Assembly: GCA_965112735.1 (NCBI GenBank) | Contig: OZ218950.1 | Location: 3,658,001-3,722,000 of the forward strand | DNA from: Phaeosaccion multiseriatum | Taxonomy: Eukaryota > Ochrophyta, other classes | Reading direction: 5' to 3' | DNA: 64,000 bases | Shown: one piece after another, positions 29,402-40,516 of the stretch | How the letters are laid out: each line of letters begins with the position of its first letter | How positions within the stretch are numbered: position 1 is the first letter of the stretch | Notes under the pieces: generated by a model | What the model was told of the DNA's origin: nothing | Database searches by the model: none | The model's input: the letters and a program-made list of their open reading frames with translations, nothing else | Translations under genes and position numbers: made by a program

Positions 29402-30230
29402 CAAGGTGTGCTGTTCCAGCTGCGCCACTGCAACCTGCACGCTGAGAGCGTCCTTCTTGTGGCACAGACGCAGAACACCGAGGACGAGAAGCGGCGACTC
29501 AAGGGCGACATATTGCACTTGAGTCACCGCTTCTCGTCGTCTGTGTTACCGCTTCTGTGCCACAAGGACGCACAGAAGCAGAACACCGGGTCCTTGTGGC
29601 TCAGGGGCAGAACACCGAGGACGTCCTTGTGACACAGAAGCAGAGCACCGAGGACAAGAAGCGGCGACTCAAGCAAGGGCGACATAGCTATTGCACTTGA
29701 AGACAAGGGAGCAGTTTGAAGCCTTTGTGACGCAGGTGAGCAAGCCAGACGGTTGGAGCAACGAGGACACGCGGCACGTCCTGAACCTGTGGGACCAGTG
29801 CCCAAAGACGAACATTCGTACGCCGAAGGAGGCGCTCGACTTCAATCTGCAGCAAGTGAGCTGGTGCTTGTTGAGCTTTTTAGTTAGTTGACTGCCCTCG
29901 CTCAAACGATCGATCCCCTCCGCCCCTGCCCTTAACAACCCAGGACTCAGTCAAGCTGCTTCGGTGGTTGTACAAACGATTCCTATCGTCGCCGGAGGCG
30001 AAGGTCGCTCTCATCTTCGCCAATCGGCCCGACTAGTACCTGGTCAGTGGGAGAGCGCCTGGCTCAAAGGGGCATGAGGGAAAGAACCCCTACCTCCAGA
30101 TGTTCAAGTCGAAGGAAGGGCGCAAGACGTTGGCTGTCAACAACGGTATGTGGGGGGCGCCGATGGATGCTTTTCTTACAACAGGGCGGGCATGAATCTC
30201 AGAGATGAGCCGCCAACGACTGAGTAGTAC
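29402..30230 (+). pseudogene. Decayed partial copy of exons 7-8 of the protease-like gene, left arm of palindrome
   Basis: Matches exons 7 and 8 plus the intron between them of the gene at 38737-46894 (region 45,420-46,015), so it arose by DNA duplication, not retroposition. Readable blocks include [34 protein letters not shown] and FLSSPEA. It has an in-frame TAG at about 30,036 and an internal rearranged stretch (29,460-29,700) in which short pieces of the same exon are repeated and inverted. It meets its inverted partner at about 30,230. Confidence 0.85.
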
Positions 30231-30875
30231 TTTGGCGGCTCATCTCTGAGGTTCATGCCCGCCCTGTTAAACGAAAAGCATCCATCGGCGCCCGCCATAC
30301 CGTTGTTCACAGCCAACGTCTTGCGCCCCTCCTCTGACTTGAACATCTGGAGGTAGAGGTTCTTTCCCTCATGCCCCTTTGAGCCAGGCGCTTTCCCACT
30401 GAGCAGGTAGTCGGGCCGATTGGCGACGACGAGAGCGACCTTCGCCTCCGGCGAGGACAGGAAATTTTTGTAAAACCAGCGAACCAGCTTGACGGAGTCC
30501 TGGGTTGTTGAGGGCAGGGGCGGAGGGATCGTTTGAGCGAGGGCAGTCAACCAACTAAACACGTCAACAAGCAACCGCTCACCTGCTCCAGATTGAAGTC
30601 GAGCGCCTCCTTCGGCGTACGAATGTTAGCCTTTGGGCACTGGTCCCACAGGTTCATGACGTGCTTCGTGTCCTCGTCGCTCCAACCGTCTGGCTTGCTC
30701 GCCTGCGTCACAAAGGCTTCGAACTGCTCCCTTGTCTTCAACTGCAGTATGTCGCCCTTGAGTCGCCGCTTCTCGTCCTCGGTGTTCTGCCCCCGTGTCA
30801 CTACGGCGCCCTCGGTGTGCAGGTTGCAGTGGGGCAGCTGGAACAGCATACCTTGCAATCTGGCATTCTTCCCCA
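30231..30875 (-). pseudogene. Inverted partial copy of the same exons, right arm of palindrome
   Basis: Mirror image of 29402-30230 on the other strand, better preserved: the frames for [24 protein letters not shown] and [16 protein letters not shown] blocks remain open across both exons (an intronic stretch at 30,500-30,585 separates them). There is no start, no upstream exons and no end. Both arms share bases that differ from the 45-kb parent, so they were duplicated from each other or from another paralogue. Confidence 0.8.
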
Positions 30876-30896
30876 CGCAACAGTCTTGTCAAGGGG

Positions 30897-31433
30897 ATGT
30901 TGGAAGTGGCGGATAGCTATTGGGGATGTGGAAAGTCGATTCGTAAGTCAATGGCCCAGGCCCAGGCAGATACGGTGAGAACGGGTGGCATGGCTCTCAT
31001 TATCCTATGTGCGTAGGTGGTCGTTTAGGACTAGCATGCGATATAAGTCAATACAGGGGGGGTGCTGTTACCTTGTCCGTGTGTCTAGTTCTATCCTATC
31101 AGGGGGGGGATTGAGAGGTAGTACTTGTCCAGAGAGAGAGAGAGAGAGAGCGTGGGGAGAGCAAGCCTGTGGTGGAGCTTGGACAGGCTCAATTACGTAT
31201 TATTAGGTGGGCAGGAAATAGGTGAAGGAGTGGGTCGCGACTTTTTGAGGCCTGGTTGGCCCCTCCGCATTCCTGAACCCCCCGCCCCAAGTGGATAGCT
31301 TCCTTACTCAAGGAGGCTGTCCCGGGTCTTAGGGTGGGAAAGCCCTTGTTGTTAATACACTTGGTGCCAGCATTTGACTCTTCTCTCTCCTCTATTGGGA
31401 CCGGAACGCAGCGCTCAGCTTGGGGCTACCTTC
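30897..31433 (+). repeat. Possible degenerate LTR-type sequence
   Basis: Begins TGTTGGAAGTGG directly after an AAGGGGA purine stretch, as at the 3' LTR boundary of the Ty3-type elements on the right of this window (TGTTRGAAG starts). The block at 31,250-31,370 resembles 61,740-61,860 (shared TGGCCCCT, AGCTTCCT and TTAG.GTG words). No 3' CA end or target duplication could be fixed, so this is tentative. Confidence 0.3.
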
Positions 31434-33457
31434 CTACTCTTCGGCAGAGGGAGGTAGCTGCCCCACATATGGCCCCACGTCCCTCCTCACCTTGTTCACC
31501 AGCGCTGTGCTCCACTTCATGCTCGCCATCGCCTCCTCAAGCAGAGCTGTCTCCTCCTTGCTGTCCTCCGCATCCTCCTCCCCCTCTTGGTCCCGTCCTT
31601 CTCCTCCTCCTCCTCCTCCCCGCTGGAAGTGTAGCAGCTTCTGCTGTTGCCTCGAGCACTGGATGAGCGCCTCCTCGAGCTCCTTCTCCAACCGCTGGGC
31701 CTTGTTCTTATCCCCCACCTCTCTCGGCGCCACAATCGCTCCGAGCCAAGGCTTCACCGCCGTGAACTCGTCCCCTCCGGACACGGCTCCACCCCCCCCC
31801 TCCAACAGATGGCCATGGGAAGTAGCAGGAGCGTAATCGTTAGCAGCAGCAGAAGCAGCAGCAGCCGCTCCAGAGGCGTTGGAATCCAGATCGAAGTCGT
31901 TGCCAGCCAAGCCGAGCGTGTCTACTTCTCCACCACCGCCATCGGATGAAAAGCATGAGGAGGGGGAGCGTGATGATGGTGATGAGGAGGATGCGTGTAC
32001 CCGTCTGTGTGCCGCAGCTCCCCTTTCATATTCCTCGTCATTCTCCTCCTCCTCCTCCTCCTCCTCTCGGACGTGCCTCCATTGGAAGATGCATCTGTCC
32101 AGTCCACCCGTAGAAATCAAGTATGTGTCCTCCTCCTCCTCCTCCTCCTCCTCCTCCTCCTCCGCCTCCTCCTCCTCCTCCGCCTCCTCCCTCTGTCCCT
32201 GCCACCCTCGCCTTAACTTGTGTTTGCCTCTAATCGAGTCCCTCCTTGTGTGCACCACATCGGCGCTGCTCCTCCTCCTCCCCCTCTTGCTGCTCCTCGC
32301 CCCCCTTGCCCCTCCTCCTCCTCCTCCTCCCTCAGCAGGCTCCGTCCCCACCCACCGCACATTCGTCACATGACTGGACTGCCCCCGAAACTCAAGACAA
32401 TTCGCGCCCTTTTGCAAACACGGGTACCGAAAGAGTTTGACCAGACCAAAGTCGTCGGCTGTCGCCAGCGTCAGCCCATCCCGTGTTCTGTCCACGGCAT
32501 TGACGTCCGTTCCGTCGGCCTCGGCGGGCCAAATGCCCTGCACCGGCCAACCCCCCCCCCACTATATACATATATGTAAGGTTATGTAAGGGTATGAGGA
32601 GGAGAGAGCAAAAGGGACCGAGGCTTTACTGAGGCAGTACGGATAGAAGGGACGGGATGGCGACCCACGCAAGCACGAGAGAAAGAAGCGTGGACAGACA
32701 GGCAGACAAGCTGACACAAAACAACTCGACCCGACTGACCTTCACATCACGCATAGAGGACGCCGAAGTGACCTGCTGCCCGTTGGTGGTCTGCGAGAAG
32801 AGTAGCTCGTATCCGCCGCAGGTACTCTGTAGGAAGCGCGAGTCCGAGGAAAAGTCCAGGTGTGTGAGGTATGAACTGTGCTTGTTGAACCTGCAGCGCC
32901 GCCGGAACTGCTGCTGCACTGCGTAGAGGTAAATCGACTTGTCGTGTGACGCCACCGCGAGGATCTGTTTGGGGGGGGAGGAGGAGGAAGAGGCAGTGGA
33001 GTAAGGCCAAGGCCCGGGAAAGGCGCACAGGCGCACAGGTGCAAGAGTTGTTATATGGTGGTGTGGGTCTTATTATTACACTTCGATACACCAATACAGA
33101 GCGAAGAGAGTGGGCAGGAGACATGTGTGTATACAGATAGGTACGCATTTGTGATAAATCCTTCCCTCCTTGCTGTTTCCTCTCCTCTCTCCTCGCTCCG
33201 CTCACCTTCCCATCTGGAGAGAACTTGATGTCGCTGATCCACCGCTTGGCGGCCTTTTCCTCCATCAGCGGCTCCATCTTGATCACGTCACTGTCACTGT
33301 CGCCTCGTGCCTCCCTGGAAATGGTATACACGCGCACCACTCCATCGCACTTGGCCTTCTTCTGCCCCACCCTTCCGCCCATGCCCACGGCTATCTGGCT
33401 ACCGTTGGGGGCGTACGCACACGCTCGGGCAATGCCCTTCAAGTCTAGAAGGTGGAT
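31434..33457 (-). CDS. EMAP-like (EML) WD40 protein, C-terminal part, 3 exons visible
   Basis: Exons on the complement: 33206-33457, 32740-32964, 31434-32561; phase 0 joins. They encode the second half of an EML tandem beta-propeller: LKGIARACAYAPNG, RWISDIKFSPDG, ILAVASHDKSIYLYA, HSSYLTHLDFSSDSRFLQ, GWPVQGIWP..DGTDVNAVDR, LATADDFGLVKLFRYPC and ISTGGLDRCIFQWRH, followed by the EML linker DEFTAVKPWLGAI. It then has a private coiled coil (about 31,650-31,720) and a stop. Two acidic repeat inserts (GAG runs) interrupt loops. Role from the family: microtubule binding and organisation. The first exon opens with an acceptor AG, so upstream exons are missing here. They plausibly lie at 49.0-52.7 kb on the same strand. 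Confidence 0.75.
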
Positions 33458-33734
33458 CTGATGCATACATCCCATTCATACATCCATTGGTCATTGAGAG
33501 AGAGAGGAGTGTGTGTGTGTGTGTGTGTGGGTGTGAGGGAGGGCGTGAGGGAGGAGGAGGACAGAAGATTATGAGTCATTCAGTCTCGAAAACGGCAGAA
33601 TAAGCTGAGTACGTAAGTACGTAGGATAGGCAGTGGCGATGGCGAGCAAATTTGGAAACACATGGTTTCGACTCCGATAGAGAGGATGGCAGCAGACGGA
33701 GGAGACAGAGACTCATAGATTGGGGGTCTGACTC

Positions 33735-33870
33735 AGTCACGGGCCGACTGCCTGACTGTCTCACTGACCGACTGACTGACTGACTGACTGACTGACCGAC
33801 TGACTGAGCCACTTACTCACTGCCTCACTGACCGACTGACCGACGGACTACCTGACTGACTGACCTGAGA
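33735..33870. repeat. (CTGA)n tetranucleotide repeat
   Basis: Interrupted GACTGACTGA units with CACTGC/CACTTA variants. No gene is recognised between 33,458 and 34,400. Confidence 0.8.
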
Positions 33871-34408
33871 GAGGCTGAGCAGCTGCGAGCTCAGAGAGAA
33901 CATTGCTTGGGGTCATGGGCCGTGTCCGCCCAGGGCCCGCTCCAAGACCGCCCAGGTCCATGTCTGTGAACAACTCACAATCACCTGCAAGTCAGTCAGT
34001 GAGCCAGTCAGTAGATGGGGCAATGGGACTGTCAGTCAGGCACGACGATGGCCTCTCTCTAAAAACCGCAGATGGTACTACTACCAGGAAGAGCTAAAGG
34101 CGGGCCATTGATATGCTATTTGATCAAACTGTGGGCATCAGGAAAATGAAGTCCCTTATACAAGGACTTATCCCAAGACCTTTAGGCCTTCTACACGGTG
34201 GCTTGGATAAGGCTTGTATTAGGCTTATCTTGCTGTCACCATCCATATCATATGGCTTCGCCACAAGCGTGGCCTGTCTGGTGCCGACTTGCGGTGTTCT
34301 ACGCCCATACAGTAGCCCCACCACAATGAGAGCAAAGCAGCCTCAACCGTTCGTCTCCATCTCCTGCCTTGCAATGCACCTTCTCGCCACAACCACACCC
34401 CTACTCAG

Positions 34409-36380
34409 TTAGTTCCTCATCTCGGCCCCCCTGTGCCTGACCGTGCCGACTCGCACGCGCTCTCCATCAATCACCACGCCACCTCGCTCATTCACGGAGT
34501 GGACGGCCGCACCCAGCCAGACACCACAGGTGCCTCTTACCCTCTTACCTTGTCCATGGTTGGTGAGAAGAACAACTTGAGCGAAGGGCGGGTGCAGCAG
34601 CTCGCGCTTGTCGTTGAGGGGCGGGGAATATCTGGGTCTCCTCGGCGTACGATAACGCACTGGCGCAACGCCGCGCAGCATATGCCCCCCCACAGCCTCT
34701 TGAAGCGAAGCTCCCGCCATAGCGCTTGTTTGGGACAGAGAATGACAGCGAGGGGGTAAGGGGGGGAGCGGGAGGGAGGGAGAGACAGGTCGAGGGAGAT
34801 TGATGCATAGGGAGAGAGGGATGGAGTGAGGGAGCGTGTGTGGGTGAAGTAGCGAGTGGGTGAGAGTGACGGAGCGAGTGAGTGAATACGGTCGTGAGTG
34901 AGTGAGTATGCAAGCGAGGGATTGAGAACGGGAGCTCCCTCCCGTTCTCACCTCTCCTTCACAATCGCGCGCGCACGCACGCCGTCTCTCCCCAAACGAA
35001 TCGCCCACTCATTCACTCACTTCCTCTCTACCTCAAAATACAACTCTCTCACCCACCCATCACTTCGCTACTCCCTCCCTCGCTCACCATTTCTCTTGTA
35101 CTCCCCTTTGTCGCCCACCTTCTCACTCTCACTCATTCCCTGGTTGGGAGACCCTGACTGACTGACCTGGTGCCCAGGGGTGGACATTGATGGCGTCCAC
35201 TAACGCCTTTGAATGCAAGGCCAAGCAGGCAACGCAAGAGCAAAGGCTCCCTACACCCCCCCTCGCCAGATGGGCTCTTACCTGCTTCATTGTGCGCACA
35301 CGTCGTCTCTGGAGGCCCGCGGCTTCATGTTCTGTGAGAGAAGGGGAGAGAAGTGTGACTCAGGGCCACGAGTGCTGTAGTAAGGGGCCTTCAGTATGTC
35401 ACCCCACCGCAATTGGATAGCTCTCCCATGCAAATTGCCCTTCCTCCCTCCTCCCTCTACATCCGCAGCTGTTGTCGAGCTCTCTTTGAAGCGCCTCTCG
35501 CTCTTTGCCCAATGCGTATGTCTTGTGTGTGCGTCTATGAGACACACCCTCCACTATCACAACACTCACTTGAATCTTCGAAGTGCTCATGTCCCTGCCT
35601 CATGGAGGCCCTAGAGATGGAGGAGACAATGAGAGGACGGATACTGTAGTACAGATACGAGAGAAGGGACTTGATATCTCAAGGTCCATTCCCAACTTCC
35701 GTGGGCCCCCCACCGTCCCTCTGTCCTCCCCGAGACTTGGGTGAGAAAGGCAGGGCAGGAAGGGATGGGATGGCAACGAAAGGCAGAGGTAAAAAAGGAT
35801 GGTCGCTAACCTGCAGTCTGAGCGCTGCCGCCAAAGTCGCAGTGGCAGAAGCAGCAGCAGGCAGGGGAGAAGAAGGCAGAGAAGACGAAGGCGAAGACGA
35901 ACAAGAAGTCCGCTGCCCCGTGAACCGAGGCTTGCAAGTAGCGCTGTGCATCGAGATTACACTTGAGTAAGCCCATCCCAAGGTTACACAGCGCCTTGCC
36001 CAGCGCGCGCGCTTGCCGGCTTAGCGGAGACGTAGAAACCGTCTGCGCCGAGCTGTCTACAGGGAGGGAGAGGATGGGCGGAGCAAGGAATGATGAGTCT
36101 CTCGCCTCTTCCTCACTCACACAATCAATGACTCACTCAGCCATTCATTCATTCACTCACCACCCTGTTCCACTTTGGGTCGTGAGAAGCATCAGCCCCT
36201 TTCCGCTCCCAAAGAGAGAGTCTGTGACATCTATCAGGATGATGTCGCTCCCCGCCCGCCGAAAGACCGTAGTGCTGCGGTGCGCCTGTGCTCAGAATGA
36301 GCCAGACCTGGAGATTTCGCTCATGGTTGTGCCCTGCGGTCCCGGCCGAAAGATGGTGATGAGCTTGAGGCGCTCTTAGA
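34409..36380 (-). other. Unresolved minus-strand exon-like segments
   Basis: Several minus-strand stretches have coding-like composition and splice-like borders. About 36160-36340 contains IILIDVTDSLFGSGKGLML. About 35808-36058 runs from a CTGTAG acceptor to a CTGCAG/GTTAGC donor. About 35280-35332 has an acceptor CTCACAG and a donor CAG/GTAAGA. About 34553-34740 has a GGACAAG/GTAAGAG donor. I could not join them in one frame, and an in-frame TGA sits at about 36,295. Either a small gene with introns I cannot place, or a decayed fragment. No function is assigned. Confidence 0.25.
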
Positions 36381-38736
36381 CACCTTTCTGTGGAGGGGCT
36401 TGGACGATACCGTCTGCTCCGTTGCCGTTGCCAACTTTGGCGACAGCAAACAGCGGCGACGGGGATTTTAGGTGGCGTTCATGGAAGCGACAGTATATAT
36501 ATAGTGGGAAGGGAGGGAGAGGTTTTACTCTTAACGGGGTTTTTACCGTTACTCTTTTTTCTCCCCTCTTTCTTTTTGCCGCAAAGTAAAGAGGCAAGAG
36601 GCAGGGCGGAGGGCAGGGGCGGCGGAGAGGACGGAGAGGGCGGACCGGAGCAGCTCGACAGCAGAGAGAGGGAACGTGTCTGGACCTCGTCCGTCCAGCC
36701 AGCCATGGCTGGGCAAGAGGTAAGAGGGAAGAGGGCGACCACGAGCAGGGTGCCTGCCTGGCGTAATGTTTATCCAGTGCTAAGCTGACCTCCTATCCCG
36801 CTGCCCCACGCAGGGTTAAATAAGGCCGACGGGTGGGCCGCAGGAAAAACATGAGGTGAGCAGGCTGAAGTATGGAATGGGTGGGGAGCGAGAGCACTCA
36901 AATAACTCCCCCAGCTTCCCAACCCACGCGAAGGCCACAGAGGCTCAGGGTCCAAGAAGCTGGGGCGGGGGAGGCACAAAAAAAAGGAGGGATTGGGACA
37001 AGAGGCATGGGGCGTAAGAAGTGATTCGACGGGGCGAAGCGGACCCCACTGTGCCTTTTTCCCTTCCCTCCGCCCCTCGTTCCCTGGCCCTATCCCAGTC
37101 TGCGCCCGCCATGCCTGCTGGCGCCATCAAAAAGCCCGTCGCTCAGCCCTTTCCTGCCCAACCCTCCATATCCTTGGCCCGTCGTCACGAAAGGTGAACA
37201 ACAAGTCCTCGCGACCGCAGATGGTCAAGCGGCGGAGGAGGTAGGGACCTCCAGACTAAGGGGGGTATTGAGGGCGAATGACCCCTCAGTGCCGGGTGAG
37301 GCCTTGGAGAAGGACGAAAAGGCAGAAGACCGACCTCGCTGCATACGGGGGTTGAGATCGGGGCGAGGGTTGGAAGAGGATGAACAGGATATGGGCCCCT
37401 CCTTACTTGCAGACCTTGCAGACACTCCTTTGGAAGTGATCGGCAGCGCACCTCCCGAGGTGGCTTCCTTCGGGCCGCAGCTGCTCAGTAGTGTGGGGCC
37501 GGTACCTCCCTCCATTTTTAAAAGAGGAGGAAGGCACCGGCCTCACATATGGCGTCGACGCGGAAACCCAAGAGGCTTGTTGTGCACAAGAGACGTGTGT
37601 GCGTCGACCACTCCCTCCTTGCAGGCCATGGGCTTCAGCTTCGACGACGGAGAGTAGAATACCTACCTTGGCATGGATGGTATGCCTGCCTTTGCTTAGA
37701 TGGATTGGACACGGGCAGCGCACTGGCGTGACACCCCTCACAGCGGACGAGAAGGAGCAGGAGGGGAAGGCAATCAACCACTCTATCCCCGTCCGATGTG
37801 CCGCTGTCCGAACGGGGGGAGCGGCGGGCAAGGGGGGAAGTGACCTTTGTTCTCCCTTGTTCACGGCTAGCTGAGCAGTAAGTTATATAACTAAAAATAA
37901 AACTGCTACTTCCTCAAAGTCCATGGTGCTTGCTACTGCCGGCCAGGCGCCGCTCCCAATCCAGCCACAAGGTCTCCGGCCTCGCCCGCTCCTCGGAGCT
38001 GACGTAGATGGGGCATGAGTCGTTTGAGCGAGCGAGAGCCTGCTATTCTCTCCGGAAAAGGTCACTTTTGAAGCAAGCCCGCGCAGCAAAGACGGCGAAG
38101 AAGGGCGCACATCGTCCAGGGCATCGGCTCCCCCCCCCCCCCCGATAAGGAGCAGAAGCCTGAGGCGGCCTGCGACCGAAAGCAACAAGCCCCCCCGAAG
38201 CCAGCATAATGTCTCCCTCCCCCCCCCCCTGAGCCCCCCTGACAAGCCTGAAGCCCAGACCGCTGGCCTGCGGCGGCGCTATGGCCCAGAAGCCCGGAGC
38301 CCGACGTCGTCTCGCTCCCTCCGATTCTCTGTGACATGCTTGTTGTTGCCACCAGAGGCAAGCTCGCTCCTCCTCGTCCCCCTCGCACCATCGTCGTCGA
38401 GCTGAAACCATTATTATTTGGTTCTCCAATCGAAGAGTGGCCCCCCCGCCCCCCCCCCGGGGTTTGGCGACTTAGCGCCGAGAGCATCTCCCGCTCACGA
38501 AAAAACAAGCCCACAACACAGACAGCCACAGAGAGAGCAAGAAGCAAATACAACAGGTGCGTGTGCGTCGCGGGATGCTTCCATGGAGCACCCTCGCGCG
38601 TGCGTCATTGCCAGCAGCGAATGAGTGGCGTGGTGTGGAGCCCACCCTCTACGTCTACTTCCCCTCCCCCGCGCCTTCCTTGCTCTAACTCCGCGGCCTC
38701 TCCGCACCTCCCTCAGCAGACGAGCAGACAATCGAA
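36381..38736. other. Region without a convincing gene; one acidic open frame at about 37,060-37,657 (+)
   Basis: A plus-strand frame is open for about 600 bp to the TAG at 37657. It is Glu/Asp/Pro-rich, and its last codons after a CTTGCAG look like a possible exon (AMGFSFDDGE). There is no clear start or family. An imperfect hairpin occurs at about 37,496-37,535 (GGCCGGTACCTCC...GGAGGAAGGCACCGGCC). C-homopolymers occur at 38,131-38,143, 38,221-38,229 and 38,448-38,458. The rest shows nothing recognisable. Confidence 0.3.
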
Positions 38737-40484
38737 ATGTCCGACAATCGAAAGAACGCAGACAACGGCTCCTCTTCGGCGGCCGAGGAGGGCGGAGATT
38801 GGTTTGAAGTGACCAAACGGGGGAGGGCCATGCCGCGCACCGATGCCCGCCACAAACACATCGGGAACCGTTCCGCGCCCCCCACTTCCTCCTCCACCGA
38901 CGGGGCCACCTTCAGCCTCGACAGCGACGAGGACTTTCCCCGCCTTCCCGATAAGGCTTCGACAAACCGCTGCCTCGTTTCGCCCCGCACCGGGGCGAAC
39001 AACAATATCAACGCCCCTCCCTCCCGCGGGTGTGAGAATCGCCAAAACCAGTGCTATATGGCGGCTGCGCTTCAGCTGGTACGTAGATGCCGGGGCGACG
39101 AGGCCCGAGTCAAGCAAAAAGTGAACCTCCCGAGCTCGCTTTTCTCTCTCTCTTGCTTGCTTGCTTGCTTCCCAATTCAGTTTGGCTCCGCCATGCGGGG
39201 CAGCCCCACCTTGTGCCAGTCCGTCAAGAGCAAGGACAAAAGCCCCCTCGGGGTTGCAGCTGCGGCCCTCGGCGAGGCCATCAACAAGCAAGGCCCGCCC
39301 CTGCCCCTCCACGAGATGGACAAGCTGGAGAAGCTGCTCGCAGACAAGCGCGTATGCCACATGGGGGGGCAGAACGACGCCGGCAACGTCGCCGCTTCTG
39401 TCATGAACTACTGTGGGGCGGAGGACGTGGTCCTAACGGTTACGGCCGACGCCGTCATGAAACAGTCTATCCAGGACGCTGTCCAGGACGGCTTGTCGAG
39501 CAATATAGAAATGTCCAAGCCCACCTGTAAGAAGGCATCCTTTTGCTAGGCTGGCAGCTATCCACTGAATATTCACGGGGGTAGCTGCCAGCCTAGCAAA
39601 AGGATGCCTTCTTACAGGTGGGCTTGGACATTTCTATATTGCTCGACAAGCCGTCCTGGACAGCGTCCTGGATAGACTGTTTCATGATGGCGTCGGCCGT
39701 AACCGTTAGGACCACGTCCTCCGCCCCACAGTAGTTCATGACAGAAGCGGCGACGTTGCCGGCGTCGTTCTGCCCCCCCATGTGGCATACGCGCTTGTCT
39801 GCGAGCAGCTTCTCCAGCTTGTCCATCTCGTGGAGGGGCAGGGGCGGGCCTTGCTTGTTGATGGCCTCGCCGAGGGCCGCAGCTGCAACCCTGAGGGGGC
39901 TTTTGTCCTTGCTCTTGACGGACTGGCACAAGGTGGGGCTACCCCCGTGAATATTCAGTGGATAGCTGCCAGCCTAGCAAAAGGATGCCTTCTTACACAC
40001 CGCCGAGTATGTCATGGTGATCATTAACGTGAGTGCGGGGGTGGGTGAGTGTTTGCGTGCGCGCGTGTGGGTATGCGTGTGTGTGTGCGTGTTAGAAGTC
40101 GTGCTTTTGCTAGACTGGTACCTCCCGGTCTGAATTCAGAGGGTAGGTACCAGTCTAGCAAAAGCACGACTTCTAACATGCGTGCGTGTGGTGGGTGTGC
40201 GAGTGCACGTGTGTGGGTGTGGGTGTGGGAGAGAGAGAGAGCAAAAGCAAAGAGTGGGGGGGTCTGTGTATGTGTGTGTGTGTGTGTGTGTGTGCGTGTG
40301 AATGTGTGTGCGTGTGTGTGTGTGCGAGTGCACGTGTGTGGGTGTGGGTGTGTGAGAGAGAGAGCAAAGCAAAGAGTGGGGGGGTCTGTGTATGTGTGTG
40401 TGCGTGTGAATGTGTGTGCGCGCGAGTGAATGTGAACATGTTTGTGTGTGCGTGTGAATGTGTGTGTCAGTGTGTGTGTGTGTC

Positions 40485-40516
<32 letters not shown>

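Noticed and set aside
39526-40001. Hairpin insert as an introner-type intron (it starts T|GTAAGA)
   Set aside because: The 5' end is a good donor, but no AG near the 3' end restores the frame; the nearest (GCCGAG) gives a stop. Simple insertion with CACC duplication explains it better.
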